64,000 bases of DNA, taken from NCBI GenBank assembly GCA_947179155.2, contig OX359280.1:11337001-11401000 (forward strand), given 5' to 3'. The notes under the pieces are model-generated. The model had not been told where the DNA came from. It worked only from the letters and a program-made list of their open reading frames with translations, and made no database searches. How positions within the stretch are numbered: the stretch's first letter is position 1; the number at the start of each line of letters is the position of its first letter. Shown here piece by piece: positions 10,823-23,815 of the stretch. The position numbers and the translations under genes were made by a program. Origin of the DNA: Hedera helix (taxonomy: Eukaryota; Streptophyta; Magnoliopsida; Apiales; Araliaceae).

Positions 10823-13558
10823 AGCAAGAGTTAGAAGACTTGCCTTAAAACCATGTTAGGATTTTCCCGGGAAATCGTCAAATGCCTACAAAAAGGGTTA
10901 CGCGACCCTGAATGTTAGTTTATCAAATTTTCCTTTTGAATAAGTCTTAGAATAACTTAACTAGACTATTTTCATTGGTGGAATCATTTCGTTAAGTGGC
11001 GAACTCAAAATCTTATTTTTTAGTGCTAGGATCCGAATGGTCCTTAAAAACAATCAGCTTCAACCTATTTTATTGCGACAGCCATAACTTTGTTATACAG
11101 AAATATTTTTGAGTGATTCTTGAGTCTAAATTGCTTAGAATTTCATGATCTACAACTTTCCTTTAGGTTACTAAGGCAGATTCAGAATTTAAATTTTCGA
11201 AAATTTGCAAAAATATTCTGCGAGTATATTAGTCTTAACTTTCTTTGATCTGATTGGTAAAACATGATACCTCAAGCATTAATTTGCTAAGATAACATGT
11301 TCTAACACTCCATACCACTTCATAACAAAAAAAATAACAAAATCATAAACCTACTTATATAAGATTTCATGACTTTTTCTCAAGAACACGAAGAACGAAT
11401 CGAAGAAAACGAAGAACAAAGTTTCATCGTTCTTTGTTTCGACTACTAAAACTTAATGCCACAAGCATTATTTAGCAAGACCATCATGTTTCATCATCCC
11501 ATAACACTAAATTACCAAATCATAAACCTACTTATGTAGAAATTATGACTTTTGCTCAAGAACACACGAAGAACGAAAAATCATACATGGTAACGACTTA
11601 TGTTCTTGAGCTTTTGGATTTCATACTTGAAATAATTTGAGCATTATAACTGCTTACATATGTGATTATAACACTTTATAATTGACAAAATTTGGTCATT
11701 ATAACGACTTGTTTACTTAATTATAACAATTTATAATAATGTTCTAGAACATACGAAGAACACGGAGAACGAATAAATCGTACATGGCTACGGCGTACGT
11801 TCTTGAGCTTTAAACTATGAAATGAAATTCGACATAACAACGACTTGCTCAAGTCATAAGGAACACGGAGAACGAAAAATCGTACATGGCTACGACTTAT
11901 GTTCTTGAGCCTCGTCGATAAAATAAAACTTTAAGCATAATAATGATTAAGAATCGTACCTTTTATTATTGCAAGCTTTAACTATTTCTTTGCAATCTCT
12001 TGATTATAGGAATTTTGCTTTGAAAATTATTGAAGAAATGAATGAGGTTAGCTCTCTATTTATAGGAAAACCAAGGGTCGGGGTAGTTTGGTCATTAGTT
12101 TAAAAGACCAAGGGCCTTTTAGTCTTTTCTCCCTAGCGCTTGCATCATCGCTTACATCACCCTTCTTCTAATTGGTCGATTCATTTTCACTTGGATTTAG
12201 TTTCAAACAAATCGTGCTAGTTCTTTTCCAGTTAGTGTAATCGTGCTAGTTCTCCCTAGTTTAGTTACACTAACACTAACTTAGTTACACATAACCTAGT
12301 TTGATTTCAACTAATTAATTAAATAGTATAATACATTAGTATTTATACGTATTTCTTTCGTATAATACATCGTATAATATTCGTATTCTACTGGTATGAT
12401 ACCTTGTACTATTCTCGTATTAATCTCGTATAATCTTTCGTATAATTCTCGTATTATACATTACAATATACTTTTATTATTCTTGTATTCCTTCCGTATT
12501 TGCTACGCATTCATCCCGTATACGTGAATAGTAATCTCCATAAATTATTTTGGGTAAAAAATTTATTGGTCACAATGCATCTACCGTCAATAAAAATGCT
12601 ATTCAGGAATGTGAATTTTCAAAATTCGGAAGAAAAATTTCCAAATGAATAGTGTTTTACACGTTTTTTGAGTAAAACTTTTATTGGCTAAATAACATCT
12701 ATACTTCATATAAATGCTATTTCGTGAAATATGATATGTCAAAATATCAAAAAGAACAGTCAAAAAGACGACAAACGTTTTCTCGTAAATCGTGACGTTT
12801 TCATCTTTTTCTCTAGAAAATTTTATTGATTCTCTGGCATCTAAACCTCATATTATCACTATATTGTGAAATGTAAGAAGTCCTACAGATGAAAGAAATA
12901 GTCAAACGAATGAAAAATGTCACATCATAAATAGTGCTTTTACACGTTTTTCGAGAAAAACTTTTATTGACTGTTACGTGTTTTCAAATCATGGGAATGT
13001 TGAATCTTGAAACAGAATGTCAATTTGACCTTCACATTTTGTTCAAGGGCCTAGGTTATTTTCTAGGGTTTAGACCATAGGGTTAGGGTTTAGGTTTTTG
13101 TCCTAAATTGACTTCTGATTTTTAATAAGTTTTAAGTTTAACTACTCAAACCAAAACACAAAATCCTACACATAAATAATTCACATATCGCATTTAAAAG
13201 CTCCATTCAAGCTTTATTAATCACATAACACATTGTTTAGGTTAAAGATTTTAACCTCTTAGTTTTATACGATCGTAATTTCGAGTCGTATATATTTCTT
13301 AAGATAGCTCAAGGTATGCTTGAGCAATTGATCTTAGGTTTTGAATTGACAACCTTGTTTAGATCTTGTTAGATCTCTTTTTGAAATATTTGGGATATTA
13401 CAGGTTATGTCATTCTCTCAGAAGATCATTGATAATTAAATGCAGCCCTTGTACCTAAAAAAAAGTAAAATAAAATAAAATAAAATAAAAAATATATACA
13501 AGTTTAAATTAAAACTAATTTGACTAAAATTAATATTGACAGAAATTATTAAATTAAT
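10823..13558. other. No gene recognised; AT-rich repeat debris
   Basis: No protein homology seen. 11380-11920 is a degenerate tandem repeat (own entry). 12310-12500 is rich in cgtata / ctcgtat words. At 13060-13110 there are a few gggttta-like words, too few for telomeric DNA. Around 13384-13402 tttgggatattaca resembles an LTR 3' end but has no identified partner. Confidence 0.5.
11380..11920. repeat. Degenerate repeat with gaacacgaagaacgaa words
   Basis: Four copies of a unit containing aagaacac(g)gaagaacgaa, then tcgtacatggctacgactta and gttcttgag, at about 11390, 11560, 11750 and 11865. Spacing is 115-190 bp. The phrases caagaac and gttcttg in each unit are inverted to each other. Confidence 0.7.
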
Positions 13559-13576
13559 TCCCCGACAACGGCACCA
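13559..13576 (-). other. Primer-binding site, Athila/Tat type
   Basis: The minus strand reads TGGTGCCGTTGTCGGGGA, differing from the plus-strand site at 38582-38599 (TGGCGCCGTTGCCGAGGA) at three positions. Two of the differences are C to T, as methyl-C deamination would give. It lies 8 bp inside the LTR end at 13585, the normal position for a primer site. The Athila/Tat assignment is from known use of a tRNA-Asp-type primer. Confidence 0.7.
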
Positions 13577-13584
13577 AAAGAGAG

Positions 13585-15033
13585 TGTTGAACCCATAGGA
13601 AATTAAAAATAATTAATACTAATTATTAACCAAATTAATCTTACTTAAACAAACACAATTTAATTATAAAATTATCGACTAAATTAAACTAATAAAAATA
13701 ATTAAATCAAATTAAAAATACTCAAGATCACAATTTTCTCTAACGCTTCATTTAAATCTTTTCACTTCCTTTTTAATTAATTAATTATATAGAATTGTTA
13801 ACTGAGAATGCTTAACTATTCATTAACCTTCTTCAACAATTAATAAAAAGACCTATTTCAGTTATATTGCTATATTCATGCAACACACTTAAAATAAATT
13901 CATTAAGAACAAACTCTCAATAAAGTTACATGTGTCATATAGATATATTCATCCTATACATTATCATGCTACTCTTCTTAGAAAGAATAAATAAATTCAC
14001 ATGTTATCATATCAAAATCTAAACATATACTCCACTTTTGATTTCATATATATTATCTCATTAATTTTTGTGCAAATAATTATACATGAATGCACAAAAT
14101 ATGATAAATAATCCCTTATATAATCATCAATAATTAAAAAGAAAACAAATTAATCTAAATTACACATTGGGTTCAATTGCAATCTCAATAATAAATTAGC
14201 CCATAATTAAATAATAAATTATCCACATATAATTCAACATCTCAAAATTACAAAAATAAAAGTAAAAGTAAAAAAAAAAAAAAAAAATCAAATATGTGTT
14301 TTGATATCAGTTTGCCACTGGGATCATAATCTTCAATTCCCAAGCTCCGCCTTTAATTCTTGAATCATTCGTGTTGAATATTTGCTTCTATACTTATAAA
14401 ATTAATCTACTATATTCTAATTATATGTTAATGTATGTTAATATACTATTCATAAGAGTCTCATAGTGTATTTATAGTAGTGCATTAATAATCCTAAGCT
14501 AAAATGGAATTAAAAACCAAGTTGGAATCAAATTTAATGCAAAATCCTGTGTAATCTGCTAAAGTGCGTGCCAAACAGGTCCCTACGTTGACAGACCTGA
14601 CAGACCAGTAAAAATGTCGTCGTTTAGGTTCAAATTCCGAAATCCAGCTTGTTCGCGCATTGCACGCGCCTTTTTTTCCTCCACAAGCCAAAAACGACGT
14701 CGCTCCGTCCATTCCTTGCCAAAGACTCCCACGCATTGCGCGACCAACCGCCACCTGCCATCCAACACTTCATACGGCGTCGTTTTCTTTCCAGCTGCTA
14801 ATCCCTTAGCGCGCCAGGCACTGAAGCTGCCTATCTACATAATTATCAAAATGCCACCAATCTTATTTTTCCTACAAAATTAAATAAATATTAAATAAAA
14901 ATACTATAAAAAGCTAAAAATTATAATAATGCATAATAATAAATAAAACACCTAAATTACTAAAAATACTTAAAAACTCGCAAATAATTAAGCCTAAAAA
15001 TACTCAATAAATAGGTATAAAAACTTATTATCA
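13585..15033 (-). mobile_element. LTR of Athila/Tat-like element
   Basis: The minus strand starts TGATAATAAGTTTTTATACC, ends GGGTTCAACA, and is followed by the primer site at 13559-13576, so this is a 5' LTR of about 1.45 kb. A minus-strand TATAAATA lies at 14468-14475. The U3 start is like the LTR at 33620, sharing ttaatt-rich words and a ttttgtaggaaaataa phrase. 14614-14815 holds the cgcgcattgc and aaaacgacgtcg motif block. No gag or pol is recognisable to the left. The TG start could instead be at 15040. Confidence 0.65.
14468..14477 (-). promoter_or_regulatory. TATA box of Athila/Tat-like LTR
   Basis: tatttatagt reads ACTATAAATA on the minus strand, within the LTR and about 560 bp from its U3 start. 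Confidence 0.5.
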
Positions 15034-15041
15034 GATACCAA

Positions 15042-15547
15042 TGTAATAAAATTAAGCATACACGCAGCGGATATCAACTGGAAAATTAAAACTTTTCGAT
15101 TATCTTTGAAGTGTATGCCCACGATCACGAACGACTAGAATCACGTGCTCAACGAACAATGCTTTCAGCGATAATTTAGACAACGAATGAGTACTAAATA
15201 TATCTTCTACAATTTGAGAAGCTACAAACTTACAAACTTCACGAATGACTTCTAATGGCTTATAGAAAACTCTCTCTTTTTCTCTCAAGTTATTTGTTGC
15301 TTGATACTTCAAAATGATCAGCATTGCTCTCGTTTTATACTACTCTAGGAAGTGTAACTTACATATATTAAACAAGAAGTAATTCATTTATAACTCCCAA
15401 TTGATTTACACTAATTAAAATGTAACTCCCATGTTTACTATAATATATTACTCCTAAGTTGTAACATATGTAACTCCCAATTGATTAGAGTGTAGTTCCC
15501 ACTTGATTAGAGTGCAACTCTTAAGAGAATAAATAGAAAGATTAACA
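15042..15547 (-). mobile_element. Candidate copia-like LTR
   Basis: The minus strand runs from TGTTAATC to TTTTATTACA and is followed by TTGGTATC, the first bases of an initiator-tRNA-Met primer site, before the Athila-like LTR begins. A minus-strand TATAAAA lies near 15333. The phrase gcatacacgcagcggatatc is typical of copia-type LTR ends from memory. If right, the Athila-like element inserted into this primer site. No second LTR or coding region was seen. Confidence 0.35.
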
Positions 15548-16220
15548 CACATATGCTCATTGTATCTAGAGAATGAACCATGTGGTTATATTATATCCAC
15601 CGGGTTGTCCGCTCCATGGACGCTTCGGTTCGAGTCCATTAACCAACATTATTCATTGGAGGAGAGTATGAATCGACTCATTTCAGTCAGGAATGGAATG
15701 AATCATTCAAGTCTCCATTTAATTTCCTTTTTTATTTTATTCATTCACCAATTTTATTCTTCTAACCCAAATATAGCATGAATGTTGTTAGAGCATTGGT
15801 GAGCCCAAAGGGCATCATTTTGATTTCATAAATCCCTATGTGTATTCTGAAGAGTGTTTCCTGTGTCCTTGGGTCCATCCTCACTTGGTGATAACTTTCC
15901 TTGAAGTCTAATTTTGGGATATATTAGTTTGGCTCCTTATAGCACATCATACAACTTTTTTATTAAAGGAATTGAAAACTTATTCTTAACTCTTAATATT
16001 CATAGAATTTAAGTTTTGTGTAGTCTACGCAAAATTCTAAGAGCCCCTTTTCTTCCTTACTAATAACATAGGTGAAGCAAATGTGGAGCAACTTGGTCTA
16101 CTGATCCCTAAGATGAGCATTTCTCTCCATAAGTTTCTCACTTTCACTTTTCTAAAAGCAAGTGCGCGCGCGCGCGCACACACACACACATAGGAGAGTG
16201 ATACATAGCCACCGCTGGCT
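15548..16220. other. No gene seen
   Basis: Contains a (CG)n(CA)n microsatellite at about 16163-16191. A tRNA B-box-like ggttcgagtcc near 15630 does not fold into a tRNA. Confidence 0.5.
16163..16191. repeat. (GC)n(AC)n microsatellite
   Basis: gcgcgcgcgcgc runs into acacacacacaca. Confidence 0.9.
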
Positions 16221-16616
16221 ATGGATCAACTGGTGACAATAAGTATCTGCAGAAAGTTCTTGCGGATACTAATTCGTATCAACAAAAACTTCCCGTGGAT
16301 AACATTTGATGTTAAAGAAAGTTCATTTTTTCTATCAAGCATGGGCACACTAATAATCAAAAGAAGGGTGGGGGACGCTTTCATCTCTATGGCTCTTGCT
16401 GCTGCTGTGACCTTAGCATTCCGGCATGGCGGCCTTTTTGTAGGAGGATCGGAAGAGGAACCTGCCATTCCTGGTAAAAATAAATATTTGGTGGTGATTA
16501 ATTTGCATGAATCACAGACGGCACCTACTCCCTTATTTTGGCTTTATTGTTATATTCAACATATTGTGCAGGATTTACTTGTTTGCATCAATCCTTCGGA
16601 AATTAGTTCAACTTAA
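16221..16616 (+). CDS. Unrecognised 131-aa ORF, possible exon fragment
   Basis: Open from ATG at 16221 to the stop at 16616. Residues about 41-80 have more coding-like composition (SMGTLIIKRRVGDAF, then an Ala-rich hydrophobic stretch, then GGSEEEPAIPGK) than the flanks. The words cctg|gtaaaa near 16473 could be a splice donor, so perhaps only the middle is an old exon. I do not recognise the family. It lies about 1 kb left of the hAT element, with another unrecognised ORF (18892-19185) on the far side, so the two could be parts of one decayed gene split by the transposon; this is only a possibility. Confidence 0.25.
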   Translation: MDQLVTISICRKFLRILIRINKNFPWITFDVKESSFFLSSMGTLIIKRRVGDAFISMALAAAVTLAFRHGGLFVGGSEEEPAIPGKNKYLVVINLHESQTAPTPLFWLYCYIQHIVQDLLVCINPSEISST

Positions 16617-17202
16617 TCATCAGTTCGTCCTTTTGACATTTTAATCCAGGTTTGCGCAATGCTTGGGCTATCATAACCAAGTCTTATTGAAGTGAGAGCT
16701 TAAGCTAAATGGGGATTATGTTGTATTCACCTTAACTTTGTGTTTGGACTTGTTATTTCTGTAGGTATCATATTAAATCTTATCCCTGCTAGATATCAGT
16801 CATGATGAGAATGCACCATTAACTGCTAAAGAGGTATCCTAATTGTTCTTGTGCAGAGATAAAATCAGCATTAATGGAGCAACCCTTCTTTCATCAAAGT
16901 CATTGTAAGTATTCTAAACCATACAGCTCAGAGCTCCTCTAGTGTATTGTCGTGGCAAGATATAACCTCTTGGTTGGTGGAAGTGACCAACTATTTTTTT
17001 TGCACTTGAGTTACTTTATAAGCATAACTCAACTCTTCATCAGTTAGAACTGTAGGAGAGTTGCACATTTTTAGAAATTAATCCAAATTCAGAATAGATA
17101 AAAAGGAACACTTAAGTTATACACTTGTGGTGGATATGTATCTCTCAGTGGAATTTTTAAAAAGTTACTGTTCACAAACACTACATTACTGTAGTTGGGG
17201 TA
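16617..17202. other. No gene seen
   Basis: Non-coding by inspection, ending in the hAT target duplication. Confidence 0.4.
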
Positions 17203-17210
17203 TACAGAGT

Positions 17211-18587
17211 TAGGACTGTAAATGGTAACCGAAAAATCCGTATTCGTTCGTATTCGTATTCAAAATAAAACAGATATTATTCGTATTCGAAATTAAACGG
17301 CTATATCCATATTGAATTTTAAGGTATCCGTAAATAAACGGATATGAATACGGATATAACAGTATCCGTATTCGTTTAACATCTGACCGTAAATATATCT
17401 GATAAATAATGGATATCCGATATTCGGATTAATATTTGAAATACGTATATAAATAACTTTAAATATCAAAATCCTCATGTGCCACAACATCCTTTTGTTT
17501 TTCCCAATGACACATAAAAGATGACTTATTTTAATGACAATATTTATAATAATAATTTGTTTAATTTTAAATGATATTATTATAATATATTATTTTAATT
17601 GGAATAAAAATATGACAAAATGACACAATGCATTTAGTTTACAATTTGAGAAGTTATTGTATGTTTATGAATTTGATAAGCCATTAAAAATGAATCTATG
17701 ACACAAAAAAAATTTGAGCGACTAAGGTGGTGTTTATTTAAAATGATGACGCTTGTACAATTATACTTAATCTATCTTAAGATAAAAGTCCTTCATGAGT
17801 TTGTGTTTTGTGGTCAAAATGATCATTTTTCAAATCAATAGATCTTATTATTCGTTTACATATTTACAAAATATCAATAAACATTATTAGCTACATATAA
17901 TTTAGTCAATTGAGGACTTTAATTTATGCATTTTTACTATTGTAAAGTGCAAAATATCTAAAATGTATCATTTAACAAAAAAATTATGTATTAAAAGAAC
18001 CAAACTATAATTATTAGTTTAGTATATGTGTTTTATTTTCAAAACTTATGTAAGATAATTTTTTTTATGGATTCTTTAATAGTTTAAATTCAAATTTATA
18101 CATTTGCAAAGTATTCATAATTTTCAAATTGATATTCTTAAAATTAATAACCTTTTGATACTTTTTGATGAATGTTTAAATTTTAATTGATTTTTATGAT
18201 TAATTATGGATGATGATGTATTTGACATTTTTCTCCCATTTATAATATGTATTGTTAAAATTTTAAATGGTTATAATTGTTCAATGTTTTCCTTCTTCTT
18301 TTTTTGTAAATAATTTGAATAAATTTTTTTTCTTAAAAAATAAATTGTTTAGTAGGTGACTAATATCTGAATTCAAATATTCGAATAATTTGATTATTCG
18401 AATAAATAAACGGAAACAGATATTATCCGTATTCGGATAAAATTTGAATATCGGATACGGATATTTTTTTTAATATCTGCTTAATATCGGATACGAATAC
18501 GGATAGGGTATTAATTTTTCGAATACGGATGCAAATATTATTGTATCCGTATTCTAATACATCCGTTTACACCCTTGTACACCCTTA
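17211..18587. mobile_element. Non-autonomous hAT element, 8-bp TSD tacagagt
   Basis: The left terminus is taggactgtaaatggtaacc. The right terminus, read in reverse, is taagggtgtac followed by aagggtgtaaacgg. Both flanks carry tacagagt (17203-17210 and 18588-18595), an exact 8-bp duplication as hAT transposases make. Both ends carry many sub-terminal atccgtattcg / cggatacgga repeats, probable transposase-binding sites. The 1377-bp interior is AT-rich with no transposase. It is the same family as the 3.3-kb element at 34189-37511, whose right end matches this left end closely. Confidence 0.88.
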
Positions 18588-18891
18588 TACAGAGTTTATG
18601 AGTTTTCTTAAGAGTGAAAAATTAAGGTAGCATTATTAGCAATATAAAATTACTTCTATCAATTTAGTATGTTTTAACTTTATTTACTGCGAAATGAATG
18701 CCATTTGGAAATTCATAGCAGATCTTGTTAGCGGAGAATGTTCTGCCATGAAAAATCAGAAGTAACACCTCATTAAGAGATTACAGACAATAGAGTTCAC
18801 CTTATTTTCTGATTAAATGACATTTTTGAATTTTTACTTGGACTTAAAAAAAATCGGTTTCGGATGTTTTAAGAAATAACAGGTCTTTAAA

Positions 18892-19185
18892 TTGGGCACC
18901 CTTAGGAAGCAGAACATGCATACCTTCTATGTATTTATACCTTTTGCAAGAGAATGGAGACGTGTCAGAAAAATTGTACTATTCTTGTCTGGAAAAGAAA
19001 ATGCCCCTATCTTGCCATTTAGCCGTTTAGATTGTTTCATGAGTTCATATGTTCACAATTATTTGTTGCCATGTAATAATCATGAACGATATCAAGTAAC
19101 AGCAACAGTTCCCCTGAAATTAGAAGCGGTTGAGATCACCCTCACTTTCTCGGATTCATGGAAGGAACGTATACTTGATGGGTAG
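18892..19185 (+). CDS. Unrecognised 97-aa ORF
   Basis: Open for 294 bp, with a non-ATG first codon (TTG) at 18892 and a first in-frame ATG at about 18916. Composition is not simple-sequence, but I recognise no domain, and there is no clear splice or promoter context. It lies 0.3 kb right of the hAT element and 1.3 kb upstream of the TIR exon of the resistance pseudogene. It could be a chance ORF. Confidence 0.15.
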   Translation: MGTLRKQNMHTFYVFIPFAREWRRVRKIVLFLSGKENAPILPFSRLDCFMSSYVHNYLLPCNNHERYQVTATVPLKLEAVEITLTFSDSWKERILDG

Positions 19186-20504
19186 GTGACAGGTGACCAC
19201 ACCATAAACAATCTAAGTATTCTATAATTCCTAAACTAAGGATGAACTTAGAGTACATGCTTAATTTAATTTAATTTTTTATAACTCAAGATAAATATTC
19301 ATGAAAAACAAATAAATGCTTTAATAATCATGAAGATTATATTTAATCATAATAAAAGATACATTACCACGAAAAAATTGAGTATGTGAGACGGGTCGAC
19401 CAAGTCCATATGTAATTGCAACCAACATTTCAAATAATTCATCGAGATATATAAAAGAAAATGCATGTCAACTTCAGATATATATAAATTACCAAATAAA
19501 TAAAATATACCTACCTGTCTTTGTCATGTTTTATGACTATAGTTTTTATTATTATTTTTTAAATTTGTCTGAGACTTTTCTACACGAAATCACAAGACCT
19601 TTCCACACGCTTGTTGGGGGCAATAATGCAGAAGAAGATCATTAGATCAGGAAATTAAGGTTTAATTTCCTATTCTTTCATTTTTCCCACACTACCAATA
19701 AATTATTAAAGCTGACGTTTGTATAATAAGGAAAACGAAAGCAAAAATTAAACAAAAACATGTCTCTTGAAAAATAAATTGAAAAAGATTAGCAAAGCAA
19801 TCACATTTGAGCAGGAAAGGATTAACTCATTATTTATTTTTTATGTCACCTGATAAATTGCAAAAAGATTACTGACTTTTTTATTTTCTTAAGACGGTGA
19901 AACCTCAACCACCACTTTGGGTGTCAATATGATCAATCACTGAAAATCAAACACACCCGACTCAACTAAATTAAATTATGTTTAGACAACTATATATTAC
20001 TAGAATCCCTCCATTATATTATATTTTATTTTATTATATTTAATAATATAAGTATTTAAAAAATAGTTATCCACGATCAATATTAGTATGTCACTAAATG
20101 TGTATTAAAAAAAAATTACCTGAAGATGTACGTAGAGGGAATCTTTGTCCAATAATTACCGTCCAAATATAGCCCAACAATATATACAAATAAAAAACTA
20201 TAAAATATTTATAGGAAAACATCGTGTTGCTATCATGATACCCAATTTCAGGCAAAGAGTTAGTACACTAGAAAATAAGACTTCCAACATTTATTTAACT
20301 GGAGGACTATTCAACAATATCAACTACACAGTTGATGTCCCCAGCAATTTGATATTTTATAAGGCTGCAGTTAAAATTAAATTATAGCAAATTTAATTTG
20401 TTTTTTTCTCTTAAAAGTCTTTGCTCCAATCCTACCTCTCTACCACTAACAAACCACCCAAATATTTCATATTAGATTTGCCTAATTTTCTCTCCAATTC
20501 ACTC
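19186..20504. other. Upstream region of the TNL pseudogene
   Basis: AT-rich and non-coding, presumably including the former promoter and 5' UTR of the resistance gene. No single TATA box can be singled out because TATA-like words are frequent (for example 20010-20050). Confidence 0.4.
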
Positions 20505-21056
20505 GTGGCTTTGACACGTAACCAAGAAACAAACTCTTTTTCATTACCATCTTCATCTTTATCATCCTCTGCTCATTGGAACCACGATGTTTTCTTGAGT
20601 TTCAGAGGTACAGATACTCGCAAAACCTTTATAGGTTATCTATATACTGCTTTAAAGCAGGTAAGGATTTCGACCCTTTATGGACGATGAAGAACTACCA
20701 ACAGGCAAATAAATTAAGCAAGAACTCAAAAAAGCTATCCGCAAGTCAAAGATGTATATTATTGTTTTCTCAGAAAACTATGCTTCTTCCAGATGGTGTT
20801 TGGACGAGCTTGTCGAGATCCTTGAATACAAGAACACAATGGGACGTTTGGTTATTCCTCTATTTTACCATGTTGATCCATCTTTTGTACGTTATCAAAG
20901 TGGGAGCTATGCAGAAGCTTTTCAACACTTTGTGGCAGTTTTGGAGGAGCGGAAATTAGATGCTGAGTTGGAGCTAAAGAAAATAGAGAAGTGACGAGCT
21001 GCGTTAACTGAAGTTGAAAATTTGTCTGGACACGATCTAATGAATGAAGAAAATGG
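20505..21056 (+). pseudogene. TNL exon 1: TIR domain, disabled
   Basis: The TIR signature begins with HDVFLSFRGTDTRKTF (about 20580-20630). Downstream are MYIIVFSENYASSRWCLDEL and the VIPLFYHVDPSFVR motif. The likely original start is GTG at 20505-20507, where an in-frame Ala-Leu-Thr-Arg follows; ATG to GTG loss is inferred, and no in-frame ATG lies upstream of the domain. A frameshift lies at about 20660-20680, then an in-frame TAA at 20710-20712 where family members have an acidic residue, and a TGA at 20992-20994 where a Trp codon is expected. The exon ends ...aaatgg|gtaaac at 21056, phase 2. Confidence 0.88.
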
Positions 21057-22169
21057 GTAAACCTTGCATACCTCAATTAATCTGTCTTGTTAATTTTGTG
21101 CTTAATTGATCAACTCAAGTTAACTAGTTAAAAGTTAAAACCATGATTGATTATTTGAAATCCAAAGAGACGAACCTTCAAATCAATTACTTGGAAAAAT
21201 TACTTTCTACTCTCTTGTGATATTGTTGCAAAAATAAGGGATCAACGTATATGAATAAAACTACCAAGTAATTTATTCTATTTAGGGTGTAGTAACTAAT
21301 TTATCGTGGAACAGAACACTATTATGAAATATTCATTCTGTATTCAAAATAATTTTCAGGGTACATGTTCTACACGACTTAAAAAACTAAAGTAGAAGGA
21401 GAATAAGTTAAGTATCACTTTTACCTGTAGTGGATCCTATATAACTATACTAATGAATCTTTATTTTTTTAAGCCCAACACACCCCACTTAAGTATACAA
21501 TTTAGTGGGTAAACCTGATATTTTATATGTTACGCGTGTACTTTTAGATATTCTCTTACATAATTGTACTTGGAAACAATATTACTCCCTGGAGAAATAT
21601 TTGCCATGCAATTAAAAGTAGCACTACAAGGAAAGAATATCGGTGAAAGAGCTCAACTCATATCTAAATTTTCTAATAAGATGACGGAAGTTTCAAACTT
21701 TCATTCATATTAGCCCTTTAGCTCGTGCAAGACATGAATTAATTTGGTAGACATAAATTATTATGTTAATAAGTTTTTTGCAATATATTTATATTTGTTA
21801 AAATAAAAATATGTTATTTTGTCTTTGTTTTTTATTTGTGACAATAAATAAGTAATTTATCTGTTATTATTTATCTTCTGCGTATTTTTTGTAAAAGTAT
21901 AAAAGTATCCTTTATTATTCAATAAAGGATCATTTGTTATTAGTTTTTAATTTTTTTAACAATTCAAAATTAGTACCAAAGAAAAAAAAACCGTGGATTA
22001 TACCAAACAAATTACTTCTTTTAAATATATTTGTCCAAAAGTTTTTCGATCTTCTTCCGATCCCTAGTACTTCCAAAGAGATTGGTAAATAGAAATGATA
22101 CTGAATTCCATCTTAACAATAATGTACACGTGAACTAATAACTGATTATTTGTAATCAGAATAGAATTA

Positions 22170-22600
22170 AGATCCCTTGTAGTTTACTTGGTCAAAATCA
22201 CCTTCTAAGCGCATAATCAACATAGCAAACATTCTTACTTTTCGATGTTACAAGAATAACGGTGCAAAGTTTCATTTTAAAACTAATTCTCTTCTGCTTA
22301 ATTAAGTTGTGTGCTTAGCCATAAGCCATCTATTCCAAGTTCTATGTTCAAGGGTGCACAAAATTGTTGGCAAAGTTTATTAGTAAAAAGTAGAAACAGT
22401 TACCAACTCCAATCTAATTTACTTGGTAAAATTACCTTATACGCGTAATCAGCATAGAAAACATTCTTTTCGATGTTGCAATAATAAGGGTGCAAACTTT
22501 CACTAGTGATGTTAAACTCTCTTCTTCTTAATTACGTTGTGTGTTAAGTTCAATGTTCAAGGGTGCACAAAATTGTTGGCAATTTCACTAGTACAAGTTC
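22170..22600 (+). repeat. Tandem duplicated block in TNL intron 1
   Basis: Two adjacent copies of roughly 200 bp share ttacttgg(t)aaaat, acattctt...ttcgatgtt, ataa(c/g)ggtgcaaa and ttcaagggtgcacaaaattg in the same order. Divergence is moderate, so the duplication is old. Confidence 0.7.
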
Positions 22601-23045
22601 TCCAATTAAGTAGATGATGTTATATAAATTACTAGGGAGTAGCACCACACAAGAAGGAAATGATGAAAGAGTTCAGCTGTCACATAAATTCTCTAATTAA
22701 CTAGATGCTGCAAATTTCTAACTACTATTCACTTAGATTCAGTCATCAATTTAATTTAGTGTTTTATTTAGGAATCAATTTGTCAGATTAGATGATAAAT
22801 ATCCAAAGATTCTATTCTCCATCATCAAAATATCATAAAATTACATTCCACATATATTAGAAAGCAAGACATGTATATTCTACTTGTATACTATTTGCAG
22901 TACGGTCATGATGAAAGAAAAAGTGAATAAAATATATCTTAGGAGCTCTCTACTCTTTTTTCAGCATCAAATTGGGTAGTTTTTATAGTGTTTCAATTCT
23001 TAGTACACCTCTTAAACTTTCAATGCAGATGCTTTTGAAAAACAC

Positions 23046-23815
23046 AACTATAGTTGTCAAATCGTGAATCGATCGTATCGTGTATTGAAAATCTCTGTAT
23101 TGTGTTTTATATATCGTATAGTGAATTGTATCGTGAAATGATAAATATGATAATATATATTTAAACATATAAAACACACAACTTATTAGACAATCAAACA
23201 TATTAGTTTGACTATATATGTAATACTAGTCAAGTAAATATTATTATAAATTAAAAATAAAATTTAAAGTTAAATAGTAGCCAAAAGCCCAAGATACTCT
23301 AAATTGATTTATTAGATGTTATTTTAGTAATATTTACAGAGTAATAAGAGAAAAAGAAAATTCAGATTCACCTTTAAACTATAAAACAAAAGAGAATAAT
23401 TCAAATTAATAAGTTGAGATTTATGTAGGTTTTTTTTTATATTTTTTTTTATAGAAAGTGACGTGAAAAAAATAGAGCGACATTCTGAAGAAAAAAATAT
23501 AAAACTCTAAAAAGTGACCAAAGACTCATCAAGTGACATAGAATATATATGTTTGTGGTAAAAAAAACTTTTCATTTGAAATGGGAAAAGTTTTAAAAGT
23601 ATTGCTTTTATTCTTTAATTTGGATATACATAAAAACTTTAACAAGTAGGTTACTAACTTTAAAAAGTATCATGAATTATATAGTTTCGTAGGAATTGAA
23701 TTATAATTGGATCGTATGATATAGTGTTATTTTTTATTTACCCTACGATACGTATCAAATTCTCTCCATCGTATTATCGCGTATCATACAATTCTGATAC
23801 TACGAACACAACACT
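23046..23815. mobile_element. Possible hAT-like or MULE-like non-autonomous element
   Basis: The left part (ttgtcaaatcgtgaatcgat, cgtatcgtg) and the right part (cgtattatcgcgtatcatac) are rich in cgata / cgtat words, in opposite orientation, around an AT-rich core. Terminal repeats and a target duplication were not clearly matched. Confidence 0.3.

Noticed and set aside
13060..13110. gggtttagg words suggesting interstitial telomere repeats
   Set aside because: Only a few imperfect copies, not tandem.
15596..15648. tRNA-like segment with ggttcgagtcc (B-box) and a possible tggtta/taacca acceptor stem
   Set aside because: The T-stem does not pair, and no D-arm or anticodon arm can be drawn.
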